From Microbacterium amylolyticum (GTDB taxonomy: Bacteria; Actinomycetota; Actinomycetes; Actinomycetales; Microbacteriaceae), in assembly GCF_011046975.1 (NCBI RefSeq), contig NZ_CP049253.1:1426001-1490000 (forward strand): DNA of 64,000 nucleotides. The letters are read 5' to 3'. Below are positions 51,770-60,904 of the stretch, piece by piece; position 1 is the stretch's first letter; the number at the start of each line of letters is the position of its first letter. The notes beneath the pieces were generated by a model. That model had not been told where the DNA came from. It did no database searches and saw only the letters and a list, made by a program, of their open reading frames with translations. A program made the position numbers and the translations under genes.

Positions 51770-53041
51770 ATGACTCTTGTTTCCAGAGCTTTGATGCTCG
51801 CCGCGGCATCCATGGGTCCGCTCATCTCTGGATTCGTCTCAGTCGTGATTTTCCGAGTCGGGTATGGCGACATCGGTGGTCTCGTCGTGGGAACCGGTGT
51901 CAACTACATCGGTCTCGCCGTCGCGCTCTCGGCGGGTTGCACCGTCATGTCCGTGCGAACGTTCGCACGGCTGCGGCGTGAGGGAGCGGAAGGCTCACAG
52001 TTGCGGGACGCACTCCGGCAGGAAAATCAGGTTGCGGCGTTCATAGCCGTTCTGGGGGTTCTCGTTGTGTGCCTGTTCGCGACCACAGCACACCTCTTTC
52101 TCCCTGCTACGGGCGGCGCCACAACGGCATACCTTCTTTCTCTCGTGCCGTGGATCGCATCGTTCCCCATCTCAAACGTGCTCTTCGGCGCCATGCAGGC
52201 GTACAACCGCGACAAGGAGGTCTTGTTCGCGAACATCATCATCGCCGCCCTTCAAGCGGGCGCAACGTTAGCGATCGTGCTCCTCCGGCCCAGCCTCATC
52301 GTGGCGCTATGCCTGCTGGGCGCATCACAGGCATTGATCAGTGTCGGCGTCCTGTGCTGGCGGGCACGGCTCGTGTCGCGCACATTCGGCGTGTCGATTC
52401 GTGGCACTTATGCACCGCCATGGAAGATCCCCCGGTTGAGGGAGATCGGAGACCGTGCGCTCGCTGGCGTTGACGGCCTTGTCTTCATGATGGTGTTTCT
52501 CATTGCAACCTATGTTGCGATGACCCACAGTGTTTCCGATGGTGCGGCGGTAGCGCTCATCGTCTCGTTCATGCGGCTCGTGGTTATCCCGCTCAAGCAG
52601 TTTGGTCTCGTTGCCGGGCGATCGTTGCTTCTCGGAGGCGGAGACGTCAGCTCTGCCCGCGAATCGCGACAAAAAGCGTTTTTGCCCTGTCTTATCGCGG
52701 GAATCATCGCCGCCGCACTGGCAATGATCATGCTTCCCGAGGAGATTCGCCTCCCGATCGCACTCATGGTTTTCGGACAGCTCCTCGTCGAACCGTTCGC
52801 CGGCATCGCATACGCACTGGCTCAGGTGCAATACGGTCCAGCTACCGTAGCCCCCGTACTCTTTGCCGTGTACGGGGGTGTCGTTCCCGTCATCTTTCTT
52901 GTGTTGGTCCTGACGGGCACTGCCAGTGCTCTGCCCGTGTGGGCTGCGCTATTCGCCGGACGCCTCCTCTTCGCAAGTGGGGTAAGCATCGTGGCCCGGC
53001 GAGCTGCTCGTCAGGAGCACGCACACAAATCCGTGCGCTGA
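51770..53041 (+). CDS. MATE/Wzx-type flippase
   Basis: 423-aa membrane protein of the MOP exporter superfamily with about 12 segments (first ALMLAAASMGPLISGFVSVV). No signal peptide. Resembles polysaccharide flippases rather than drug MATEs in its length and low sequence conservation. ATG 51770; no strong ribosome site, but it lies 12 nt past the stop of the severed upstream frame, so it may have been coupled to it and may now lack its promoter. Confidence 0.75.
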   Translation: MTLVSRALMLAAASMGPLISGFVSVVIFRVGYGDIGGLVVGTGVNYIGLAVALSAGCTVMSVRTFARLRREGAEGSQLRDALRQENQVAAFIAVLGVLVVCLFATTAHLFLPATGGATTAYLLSLVPWIASFPISNVLFGAMQAYNRDKEVLFANIIIAALQAGATLAIVLLRPSLIVALCLLGASQALISVGVLCWRARLVSRTFGVSIRGTYAPPWKIPRLREIGDRALAGVDGLVFMMVFLIATYVAMTHSVSDGAAVALIVSFMRLVVIPLKQFGLVAGRSLLLGGGDVSSARESRQKAFLPCLIAGIIAAALAMIMLPEEIRLPIALMVFGQLLVEPFAGIAYALAQVQYGPATVAPVLFAVYGGVVPVIFLVLVLTGTASALPVWAALFAGRLLFASGVSIVARRAARQEHAHKSVR

Positions 53042-53088
53042 TCCGAGATACGTCGCTCAGCGACCCACAGCAACGAACTCCGTAGCCG

Positions 53089-55065
53089 CTACAGCCCTCG
53101 GCTCGCGTCGCGCGCCGCGATCTTCGCGAGCCGGTCGTTGTACGCCTCCAGCTCGGCATCGCCGGTGCGATCGGCGTGCCGGTCGCGGCGCTTTTGCTTC
53201 TTCTCATCGTGACGGTTCCACTGGATCGCCACCGTGATCGCCGTGATGACCGTGGGAATCTCGCCCACCGACCAGGCGATCCCGCCTCCGGTGTACTGGT
53301 CTTCGAGCGGCGTCGGACCCCACTGCCGTCCCATCGACCCGAACCATTCGGCGACCATGAGTGAGTCCTGACTCATGATCGTGATGCCGAAGAACGCGTG
53401 CATGGCCATCACGACGATCAGCGTCACGAGGCGCCCCGCATACGGCAGACGGAGCGGAACCGGGTCGATGCCGGTCAACGACATCACGAAGAGATAGCCG
53501 GAGATGAGGAAATGGGCCACCATCCACTCGTGGCCAAAGTGTGAGTAGAGGCTCCAGCGGAACAGGTCGGTGAAGTAGAACACCCACAGCGATCCGATGA
53601 AGATGCCGGCGGCAACGAGCGGATGCGTGAGCACCTTGGCGAGGGGGTTGTGAACGGCCCAGAGAATCCACTCGCGCCCGCCTCTGCTGTTGTCGGAGCG
53701 CTTGTCGATGGCGCGCGCCGCCAGAGTCACGGGGGCGCCGGGAACGAGCATCAGCGGAATCGCCATCGAGAGCAGCATGTGCAGCAACATGTGCACGCTG
53801 AACAGGTAGTGCCCATAGGCGTTCAGCGGGCCGCTGGTCACCCAGATCAGCGTGAGCATCCCCAGGACCCACATCACGGTGCGGTACGGCGACCAGCTGT
53901 CGCCGCGTCGGCGCAGCCGCCGGACGCCCAGCAGATAGAAGGCGATGCCGAAGCCGCCCACCAGCAACCAGAGCGGATCGATCGCCCACTCGGTGAAGAA
54001 CGTTTGGACGGTGAGGGGCGGAGGAAGCGGGGACTCGGTGAGGATCTGCGCAGCCGTTGGCGTCGCAGGCGGAACGAGACTCACGGGCGGCTGCGACTGC
54101 GCAAGGGCGGCCGCGGCGCCGGAGGCGATACCCATCAGCACGATCTCGACCGTCAGCACTCCCCAGAACGCGCCGCGCTTTTCGGCGCTCGACGCGATGA
54201 GGCGGCGGCGATACCAGGCGCCGAGAGCGCCCATGGCGACGAGCGCGACGATCTTGGCCAGGAGAACGAGGCCATAGGGGTGGGTGACCAGTTCGGTCAG
54301 GTTGTCGATGGCGGAAAACGACCGCAGAACGCCCGAGAGGGCCACGACGATGAACGAGACCAGGGCGAGTGACGAGTAGCGCTCGAGCACCGCACGCATC
54401 TGCCCCTGCGCAAAGGACGGACGAATCGCCACCAGCGCGACGATTCCGCCCAACCACACGGCAGCGCCGAGGATGTGCAGAATCATCGACATCACGACGA
54501 GATTGTGGTCTGACAGCTCTCCGGAATGCCCCTGCGTTGCCATCGGCACCATGCTCGCCGCGGCGAGCACTCCCGTCAGCAGCGTCGACGTCCATCCGCG
54601 CACGGCAAAAGCAAGAACCGTGACGATCGCGCCGGCGACCGTCTGCAGCAGCCATGCCTGGCCCAGCTCGAAATTCGTGAGGAAGGAACCGAGCTGCTCG
54701 CCGAACTCCGGCCCGAGAGACAACTCGGGGTTGAAGCCGCGCAGGTAGTTGAAGAAAGCCGTTGCGCCGGAGGCGACCGTGAACAGGGCCGCGCCGATCG
54801 AGGCCGTGTCGAGGGCCCGCGCAAAGGCCTTGTCGGTGGTTGTCAGCGCGTACAGCGCGAGAACGATCGAACCGAGCATCACAGCGCCGGCAACGTTCAC
54901 GAGCATCTTGGCGATGGGAAGACCCCACCGCACGATCGCCCCGGCGTCCTGGAGCGCGCTCGGCGCGGCGCCGCCCGTCATTCGCAGCGCAAAAACGACG
55001 GCGACGAGCGCGGAGGCGACGAGGATTCCGGGCCCGACGGCCCGCAGCGCGCGCGGAGAGATCAC
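53089..55065 (-). CDS. CopD-CtaG fusion membrane protein
   Basis: 658 aa, ~15 membrane segments. The N-terminal half is a CopD copper-resistance domain (GFNPELSLGPEFGEQLGSFL, LVVMSMILHILGAAVWLGGI with the membrane His); the C-terminal half is a caa3-type CtaG (GHYLFSVHMLLHMLLSMAIP, GHEWMVAHFLISGYLFV). Copper uptake across the membrane and delivery to cytochrome oxidase are the expected roles. No other copper genes are near. Confidence 0.9.
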   Translation of the reverse strand: MISPRALRAVGPGILVASALVAVVFALRMTGGAAPSALQDAGAIVRWGLPIAKMLVNVAGAVMLGSIVLALYALTTTDKAFARALDTASIGAALFTVASGATAFFNYLRGFNPELSLGPEFGEQLGSFLTNFELGQAWLLQTVAGAIVTVLAFAVRGWTSTLLTGVLAAASMVPMATQGHSGELSDHNLVVMSMILHILGAAVWLGGIVALVAIRPSFAQGQMRAVLERYSSLALVSFIVVALSGVLRSFSAIDNLTELVTHPYGLVLLAKIVALVAMGALGAWYRRRLIASSAEKRGAFWGVLTVEIVLMGIASGAAAALAQSQPPVSLVPPATPTAAQILTESPLPPPLTVQTFFTEWAIDPLWLLVGGFGIAFYLLGVRRLRRRGDSWSPYRTVMWVLGMLTLIWVTSGPLNAYGHYLFSVHMLLHMLLSMAIPLMLVPGAPVTLAARAIDKRSDNSRGGREWILWAVHNPLAKVLTHPLVAAGIFIGSLWVFYFTDLFRWSLYSHFGHEWMVAHFLISGYLFVMSLTGIDPVPLRLPYAGRLVTLIVVMAMHAFFGITIMSQDSLMVAEWFGSMGRQWGPTPLEDQYTGGGIAWSVGEIPTVITAITVAIQWNRHDEKKQKRRDRHADRTGDAELEAYNDRLAKIAARDASRGL

Positions 55066-55110
55066 CCGCTACACACTAATGTCCGCCCCTTTGCCATCAC
55101 TGTGCGAAAA

Positions 55111-55148
55111 CGCGAACGGCGCCCTCCCGAAGGAGAGCGCCGTTCGCG
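55111..55148 (-). terminator. Terminator of the HU gene
   Basis: 12-bp perfect stem CGCGAACGGCGC (55111-55122) with 55137-55148, inner CTCC/GGAG fold, TTTTC on the minus strand beyond. Just after the HU stop. Confidence 0.88.
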
Positions 55149-55164
55149 TGAAAAGGGAGCCGAA

Positions 55165-55452
55165 TTACTTAACGGCTGCCTTGAGCTTCGAGCCAGCGGT
55201 GACCTTGACGCGCTTGCCAGCGGGGATCTTGATCTCTTCGCCGGTCTGGGGGTTGCGGCCCGTGCGCGCAGCCGTGTCGACCTGCTCGAACGAGAGCCAT
55301 CCGGGGATCGAGACCTTCGTGCCCGCGGCGACAGCCTCGGAGACGGTTCCGAAGAGGGAGTCGAGCACACCCGAAACGGTGGCCTGGCTCTCACCGGTGG
55401 CGCTGGCGATCTTCGCGACGAGCTCGGTCTTGGTGATGTTCTTGTCGGCCAT
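55165..55452 (-). CDS. hup: HU-family DNA-binding protein
   Basis: Nucleoid protein, 95 aa: MADKNITKTELVAKIASATG, GTKVSIPGWLSFEQVDTAAR, and the DNA-arm RTGRNPQTGEEIKIPAGKRV. No lysine-rich C-terminal tail, so it is the short HU form, not the mycobacterial long one. Monocistronic, strong terminator. Confidence 0.95.
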   Translation of the reverse strand: MADKNITKTELVAKIASATGESQATVSGVLDSLFGTVSEAVAAGTKVSIPGWLSFEQVDTAARTGRNPQTGEEIKIPAGKRVKVTAGSKLKAAVK

Positions 55453-55653
55453 TGTCTTCCTCCAGCGGCACGAGTGCGCCGCAACGATTCAGTGGACCGA
55501 AGGCATGTACCCCCGGGCGGTCAGGTGACCGAGCACAAAACTAGCCGCTTCCCCTGGTTTTCCGCGTATTTCCGCGGATTTCAGAGGAATCTGCACGGCG
55601 TGTCGGCACGAATTTCGCCCCAGGCGAACCGTGCGGGGCAAAAGCGGCCCGAT

Positions 55654-56160
55654 TCACACCTCATCAGGGGCTTCGGGGATACGCCGCAGGAAGAACACGG
55701 CGACCGCTCCGAACAGCAACAAAACGGCCGCTCCGGTGTACAACATGACGTTAGTCCAGCCGGCGTCGAGCGCCGCGCCGCCGATGGCGAGGCCACGCCA
55801 CCTGCCGGAGGAGTACTCGGACGTGATAACGGTGATGCTCGCCAGGATTCCGCCGACGCCGAGGCCGGTCAGCACCCGCCAGACGCCTAGCTGAACCACG
55901 TCCTGCGACGATGCCGCGAGGAACATCCCGACGGTGGAGACCACCGCGGAGCCGACAACCGTCCAGCGACGGCCCAAGGTGTCGGCCAGCCGGCCGATCG
56001 TGAATGCGCCGATCGCCATACCGACGAGGGTGGCGCTGAGAAGAACGGCGCAGGCGACGATCAGCCACTGATAGACGGACATCGGGGCATGTTCGAGGTG
56101 CGATCGCAGGTCGCGAACCTCGCGAACGGTGTGAGTCCTAGAGAGTGCCTTCTTTGGCAC
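55654..56160 (-). pseudogene. MFS transporter remnant with internal deletions
   Basis: 168 codons with MFS signatures: helix 2 end SATLVGMAIGAF then GRLADTLGRRW (conserved loop), VLTGLGVGGILASITVITSE in helix 4, and a terminal helix FGAVAVFFLRRIPEAPDEV. N-terminal helix 1 is fused straight onto helix 2, and helix 5 onto the final helix, so roughly 250 residues are missing by in-frame deletions. Related to aromatic-acid/H+ symporters. A palindrome precedes it. Confidence 0.8.
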
Positions 56161-56197
56161 GTGCTCTGGGACGCGTCAGTGCGGGCGGGCCAGCATA

Positions 56198-56215
56198 TAC
56201 CTATCTAGATAGGTA
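56198..56215. promoter_or_regulatory. 18-bp palindrome before the MFS remnant
   Basis: TACCTATCTAGATAGGTA is a perfect palindrome, ~38 bp upstream of the remnant's start on the minus strand, AT-rich. A relic operator, probably for a lost repressor. Confidence 0.7.
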
Positions 56216-56231
56216 CTTTCGAGGAAAGCAA

Positions 56232-56263
56232 AAAGGCGGGACCTCCGAAGAGATCCCGCCTTT
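56232..56263 (-). terminator. Terminator of rpmB-rpmG-rpsN
   Basis: 10-bp stem AAAGGCGGGA (56232-56241) with TCCCGCCTTT (56254-56263), followed by TTTTTGC on the minus strand. Nineteen nt after the rpsN stop. Confidence 0.9.
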
Positions 56264-56281
56264 CAGCAGTTGAGCTTTAGC

Positions 56282-56587
56282 TCACCACGAGGACTTCGTG
56301 ATGCCGGGCAGCTCACCACGGTGCGCCATGCTACGGAAACGGACACGCGAGATGCCGTACTTCGTCAGGACACCGCGGGGGCGGCCATCGATGACGTCGC
56401 GCGAGCGAACGCGGACCGGCGAAGCGTTGCGGGGCAGCTTCTGCAGGCCAACGCGGGCGGCTTCGCGAGCCTCATCCGATGCGTTCGGGTCAACAAGGGT
56501 CTTCTTGAGCTCGGCACGCTTCTCGGCGTAGCGCTCGACGATAACCTTGCGCTTTTCGTTCTTTGCGATCTTCGACTTCTTCGCCAT
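56282..56587 (-). CDS. rpsN: 30S ribosomal protein S14 (zinc-free form)
   Basis: Small-subunit protein, 101 aa, the long C-minus form: contains no cysteine, unlike the ~61-aa zinc-ribbon S14. Ends [20 protein letters not shown], the conserved S14 tail. Third gene of rpmB-rpmG-rpsN on the minus strand; 2 nt after rpmG. Confidence 0.96.
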   Translation of the reverse strand: MAKKSKIAKNEKRKVIVERYAEKRAELKKTLVDPNASDEAREAARVGLQKLPRNASPVRVRSRDVIDGRPRGVLTKYGISRVRFRSMAHRGELPGITKSSW

Positions 56588-56589
56588 GC

Positions 56590-56760
56590 TTAGCGCTCCT
56601 CTCGGAAGTCAACGTGCTTGCGGACTACCGGGTCGTACTTCTTGAGCACGAGACGGTCGGGGTTGTTGCGACGATTCTTCTTCGTCACATAGGTGTAGCC
56701 CGTGCCCGCGGTCGAGCGGAGCTTGATGATCGGACGAACATCCTGAGACTTTTTCGCCAT
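56590..56760 (-). CDS. rpmG: 50S ribosomal protein L33 (zinc-free form)
   Basis: 56 aa: [40 protein letters not shown]. No Cys-x-x-Cys pairs, so it is the C-minus paralogue. Its ATG overlaps the rpmB stop by 1 nt. Confidence 0.96.
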   Translation of the reverse strand: MAKKSQDVRPIIKLRSTAGTGYTYVTKKNRRNNPDRLVLKKYDPVVRKHVDFREER

Positions 56761-56996
56761 TAGAGCTTCACACCCTTCGCGATCAGGTCCTTGATGACCG
56801 ACTCGATGCCACGAGCATCAATCACCTTGATGCCCTTAGCGGAAACGTTCAGCGTGACCTTGCGGCCCAGCGACGGAACGAAGTATGTCTTCTTCTGCAC
56901 GTTCGGGTCGAACCGACGCTTGGTGCGACGGTTCGAGTGCGAAACGTTGTGACCGAAGCCGGGGATGGCTCCTGTCACCTGGCACACAGCTGCCAT
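56760..56996 (-). CDS. rpmB: 50S ribosomal protein L28 (zinc-free form)
   Basis: 78 aa: [40 protein letters not shown]. It has a single Cys, not the Cys-x-x-Cys pair of zinc-binding L28. In actinobacteria such C-minus copies are typically Zur-controlled; I cannot find a clear Zur box upstream here, so these may be the main copies. Confidence 0.95.
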   Translation of the reverse strand: MAAVCQVTGAIPGFGHNVSHSNRRTKRRFDPNVQKKTYFVPSLGRKVTLNVSAKGIKVIDARGIESVIKDLIAKGVKL

Positions 56997-57254
56997 GGTT
57001 CACTCTCCTTCAATACCGTGATCCGCGATGGGACCACCCAAGATCTCTTGTCTGCGCGATCCATCTCCCGCCCGTGAGGGCTGTGTCGGGAGGGGATCAC
57101 GCGGCATGCGCACAGGAGCGTGCACAGCCAACGAACGATCCTACCACGGCCCGGGCGTGTTGCAGAAACGCTGATGGGGAGAGGGGGCTGTCCCTATCCG
57201 CAATGGACACGGCCACGATGATCACTCTCGGGGCCGCCCCGAGAGGCAAAGGCT

Positions 57255-58682
57255 TTACCAGGGGCCAACATCACACCAGCTGGCGCCGAAGCCGGGCACC
57301 GTTGTCACGGTCTCCCCCGAGGCAACGTCCACAACTCGCGTCTCGACGCGCTCCGGCATGCGCTGAACGAGATCATCGTAGCGATTGTTCGGCAAATCGG
57401 GAGCCACCGTGACCGCCGCATACTGCGCGCTCGGCGATGCACACACCTGCAGGACCGCATCCTGCTGCGGGACCTCAGCAAGCTCCGTCACCTGGTCATC
57501 CTCGCCCGTCACCGCAACAACGAGCGTTCGCGTCGGAAGATTGTCTTCGATCTCGGCGTAGCTGCGCAGCGTTCCCTGCGGAATCGGCAGAATGTGCCCC
57601 AGCGTCGTCTCCACACCGAGGTCGACATCGTCCAGCGTTCGCGACTCGCCCGTCGCCAGATCGAGCTCGATAAAACCCTGCTCAGCGTGCTCGATCAGGG
57701 CCGTGTAGGTCGATCTGGCCACTCCCTCAATGCCGAGCGCCACACCGAACGACGTCGCATCCGCCTCGGCATTGGTCAGGTCGACCAGGGTGAGGTCACC
57801 GTCGAAATCATTGAGCAACAGCGACGATGTCTCCGGGACGAAGCGCCACCGGTCGATGCTCGGCTCATCTGACCCCACAACAACTGCCTCCGGCTCATCG
57901 CCGGCGAAAGCCGAACGCAGGGAGCCGGTGAACAACACGTTCGCGCGGCCTGAGCCCTCCGAGATGCCCCGGTCCGTGAACGTGAACCCGTAGAGCTCAC
58001 CGCGATCCGATACCTGCAGCCCCGTCACCGTCCCTTCCCCGGGAAGCGGAACGTCCACCGTGCGCTGCGCCTCCCCCTCGGCGCCGGCCTCACGATCAAC
58101 CACGAGCAGGCGCATCGCCTCCCCCTCGACGATCGACGCGATCAGATAGCGGCTCGTCACACGAAAATCGTCGATGCTGTCAGCGCGAAGAATGACGCGG
58201 GTGCTGTCGCCGCCGATCTCGACCTGCCGGATCTCATCGGGGCCGTTGCCGTCGCGCTCCACCACCAGAATGCTCGCGCGCGGGGTCGTAAAGCTGGTCT
58301 CAAGAGTGGACGCCGGGCCGCCTCCCGCGCCGATGACTCCGCCAATGCTCACGGAGTACGTCGTGTCGGCATCGAGTGCCGTCGGAAACCGCACCCCAAC
58401 GGTGCGCCCCGCGGCGTCGAGGGTGTACTCAGTCTCGGGCATGATCGTGACCTGATCGGGGTCGATCGCGGTCAGCGCCTGGTTCGCGCGGAGAATGACG
58501 CGGCTTCCCGACTCCGCAATTGACGCGGCCGGATCCACCTGAACATCCGTCAGCCGCGGTCCCTGTGTCAGGCCCGCAACGGTGCCCACCGCCGATACCA
58601 GTGCCAGACCGCCCACGACCGCCCCGAAGGCCAGCAGAAAGCCCCCGCGTCGCCGTCGTCGCATCCGGCGACTAGTACTCAT
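57255..58682 (-). CDS. Membrane-anchored protein with Ig-like head
   Basis: 475 aa: Arg-rich N-terminus (MSTSRRMRRRRRGG), one membrane segment (~17-38), a bacterial Ig/SbsA-like domain (TVGVRFPTALDADTTYSVSI), then repeated blade-like beta strands resembling a propeller (ILVVERDGN, LLLNDFDGDLTLVDL, TLVVAVTGEDDQV). It overlaps the TIGR03943 gene's stop by 11 nt and is the last gene of that unit; a link to metal transport is possible but unproven. Confidence 0.7.
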   Translation of the reverse strand: MSTSRRMRRRRRGGFLLAFGAVVGGLALVSAVGTVAGLTQGPRLTDVQVDPAASIAESGSRVILRANQALTAIDPDQVTIMPETEYTLDAAGRTVGVRFPTALDADTTYSVSIGGVIGAGGGPASTLETSFTTPRASILVVERDGNGPDEIRQVEIGGDSTRVILRADSIDDFRVTSRYLIASIVEGEAMRLLVVDREAGAEGEAQRTVDVPLPGEGTVTGLQVSDRGELYGFTFTDRGISEGSGRANVLFTGSLRSAFAGDEPEAVVVGSDEPSIDRWRFVPETSSLLLNDFDGDLTLVDLTNAEADATSFGVALGIEGVARSTYTALIEHAEQGFIELDLATGESRTLDDVDLGVETTLGHILPIPQGTLRSYAEIEDNLPTRTLVVAVTGEDDQVTELAEVPQQDAVLQVCASPSAQYAAVTVAPDLPNNRYDDLVQRMPERVETRVVDVASGETVTTVPGFGASWCDVGPW

Positions 58683-59433
58683 ACGGATCCTCGGGCTCGT
58701 CAACGCGGTCGATTGATGCCGGGGTGATCACCAGACCACCCGCGCTGTTGACTGTGATCGCGCCGGTCATCTCGATCCACTCGCCCGTTTCGAGCCCCTG
58801 AATCGCATCGGCATCGGCCAGCGGGAGCGCCGCCGTCTGCGCATCGATAACGCAGTGCGTGATGACGAGCCTGTTGAGGTTGAGAGAGCCGTTCATTCCG
58901 GGAGTCACAAAGCCCGTCAGCCGCACGTTTTCCCCCTCGTAGCGCTCGGGGCTCGTCGCCGTTGAAAACACCGCCGACCAGTCGCCGACCCCAAAGCCTG
59001 ATGTGTCGACGAGACCCAGCTGAATCTCGTCCGCGCCGGCGAAGAGGGGCGCCGTTCCCGAATCTCGATCCATGGCGACCTCGGCCGACAGCGTCGCGGG
59101 AGGAAGGATCAGCGCGCTGATGGCCACCGCCGACGCGATCACCCCGCCCGCGACCGTTGCCACGAACGTCCCTCGTGCGGGAGCGCCGCGGTGGTGCTCG
59201 TGCTCTGCGTGACCGTGGTCCTCCTCATCGCCGAGCGGAAGGGCAAACGACGCGATCGCGCCGAGGAGCAACAACACCGCCATGCCGCACGCGAACCACG
59301 CCTGCGCCGGGTTGATGTACAGGTGCAGGCGCCCCGTCACCGTGAGCGCCACCGTCACAACCGACATCACCGTCGAGAGCCCCACACCGAGCCAGCGCAC
59401 CCCGAGGGCCCGCGCACGCTGATCAGAGAACAA
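58672..59433 (-). CDS. TIGR03943-family protein
   Basis: 253 aa with four membrane segments in two pairs, a His-rich stretch between (GDEEDHGHAEHEHHRG, ~68-83) that can bind Zn or Co, and a soluble C-terminal OB-like domain (ENVRLTGFVTPGMNGSLNLN). Belongs to the TIGR03943 group, partner of the permease that overlaps its start; similar pairs (YcgQ/YcgR-type) occur beside zinc genes. TTG start at 59433, 11 nt inside the permease gene. Confidence 0.85.
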   Translation of the reverse strand: MFSDQRARALGVRWLGVGLSTVMSVVTVALTVTGRLHLYINPAQAWFACGMAVLLLLGAIASFALPLGDEEDHGHAEHEHHRGAPARGTFVATVAGGVIASAVAISALILPPATLSAEVAMDRDSGTAPLFAGADEIQLGLVDTSGFGVGDWSAVFSTATSPERYEGENVRLTGFVTPGMNGSLNLNRLVITHCVIDAQTAALPLADADAIQGLETGEWIEMTGAITVNSAGGLVITPASIDRVDEPEDPYEY

Positions 59434-60490
59434 GGTTCATCACCACCCCGACCGCGAAGCCGAACAGCAGTGTGACCGTTGTGAGGCCCGCAATGACGCG
59501 CGTGGTAAACGTCGTGCGCAACAGGGCGATCATCTTCACGTCAACGATGGGGCCGACGATGAGGAACGCGACGAGCGAACCGGTTGTGAAGGTGGAGGCG
59601 AAGGACAGCGCGAAGAAGCTGTCCACGTTCGAGCAGATCGCCACCGTCAGCGCCAGGAGCATCATCGCGACGACCGACAACACGGGGTTGGCACCGATCG
59701 CGATCAGAATGCTGCGCGGAATCATCACCTGCACCGCCCCCGCGATTGCCGAACCGATGATGAGGGCAGGCATCACCGCGCGCAGCTCGATGACGAACTG
59801 CGCCAAACTCAGTCGCCACCGCGGACCCGTTTCGCTCGCAGCAGCGTCGCACGCCATCTGGAACTTCTCGGTGAGCATCCCTTCCGGATTGGGGTACCGG
59901 CTATACAGCCAGCCGATCAGTAGCGCGACAACGTAGCCGCCCAGAATGCGCGCGACGAGAATGCCGTCCGACCAGCCGAACGCCTGATGCGTCGTAATAA
60001 TGACGATCGGATTGACGATCGGTGCAGCAACGAGAAAGGCGAGCGTGTCGGCGGGGGTGAGCCCGCGCATCATGAGCCCGCGCGCGAAGGGCACGTTTCC
60101 GCACTCACACACGGGGATCAGCATGCCCAGTCCGGCCATCACCATGCGCCGCGCCCAGGCGCGCTTCGGAAGCAGACGGTGGATGATGTGCGCTGGCACC
60201 CACACCTGAATCACGATCGACAAGAAGACGCCGAGTGCGACAAAGGGCATCGACTCGATGAGGACGCTCAGAGCAAGGGTGAGCCCATCCTGCGCACGGT
60301 CCGGCAGGGGTGCGTCGAAGATCTGAGGGATCCATCGCTCGGCGGCGAAGGTGGCCGCGACGAGGAGCGCCCCGATGCCGATGGCCGTCCAGATCGCGCG
60401 AGCACGACCGTTTCGGCGGGCGCCGCGGGGCTTTCCGTACAGATCTACGGCCTCGCGACGATCACGCGCGGGCGCGATCTGCTCGGACAA
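59423..60490 (-). CDS. Permease (UPF0718/ArsP-like)
   Basis: 355 aa, ~8 membrane segments. Hallmark GLGMLIPVCECGNVPFARGL with the Cys-x-Cys, and repeated motif ICSNVDSFFALSFASTFTTG, of the PF03773 permease family. With the TIGR03943 protein it should form a metal or metal-chaperone transporter. Eleven nt beyond zur on the minus strand. Confidence 0.87.
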   Translation of the reverse strand: MSEQIAPARDRREAVDLYGKPRGARRNGRARAIWTAIGIGALLVAATFAAERWIPQIFDAPLPDRAQDGLTLALSVLIESMPFVALGVFLSIVIQVWVPAHIIHRLLPKRAWARRMVMAGLGMLIPVCECGNVPFARGLMMRGLTPADTLAFLVAAPIVNPIVIITTHQAFGWSDGILVARILGGYVVALLIGWLYSRYPNPEGMLTEKFQMACDAAASETGPRWRLSLAQFVIELRAVMPALIIGSAIAGAVQVMIPRSILIAIGANPVLSVVAMMLLALTVAICSNVDSFFALSFASTFTTGSLVAFLIVGPIVDVKMIALLRTTFTTRVIAGLTTVTLLFGFAVGVVMNLVL

Positions 60491-60501
60491 ACGCTCGGAC
60501 C

Positions 60502-60894
60502 TTACGCTCGCTTGGCAGCGCAGTCGGCGCAGAGGCCGAAAACGTCGACCACATGCTCGGCCTCAGTGAAGCCGTTCTCGGACGCGACATCGTGCGCCCA
60601 CTTCTCAACGGCCGTCGCCTCGATCTCCACCGTGCGACCGCAGCTGCGGCAGATCAGGTGGTGGTGGTGGCCCTCCATCACGCACGCCCGGTAGAGGTTC
60701 TCACCGTCGGGGCTCTGCAGGCTGTCCGCCTGACCCGCCTTTGCGAGTGACGAAAGCGCGCGGTACACGGTTGCCAGCCCGATACCGGTGTCCTCCCGGA
60801 TCAGAGCATGGAGGTCCTGCGCGCTCACGAAACCGTCGGACTCTCCGAGCGCCTCGCGCACGCGTTCCTTCTGCCAAGTGTTGCGCTGTGCCAT
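60502..60894 (-). CDS. zur: Zinc-uptake regulator Zur (Fur family)
   Basis: 130-aa Fur-family repressor. Winged helix: QKERVREALGESDGFVSAQD, GLATVYRALSSLAKAGQADS; metal sites: GHHHHLICRSCGR (His and CxxC) and GLCADCAAK. Stop of znuB lies 11 nt before its ATG at 60894, so it is the last gene of znuC-znuB-zur. It should sense Zn and repress the two Zur-like boxes seen upstream. Zur is preferred to Fur because of its operon mates. Confidence 0.93.
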   Translation of the reverse strand: MAQRNTWQKERVREALGESDGFVSAQDLHALIREDTGIGLATVYRALSSLAKAGQADSLQSPDGENLYRACVMEGHHHHLICRSCGRTVEIEATAVEKWAHDVASENGFTEAEHVVDVFGLCADCAAKRA

Positions 60895-60904
60895 AGTGCG
60901 AACC

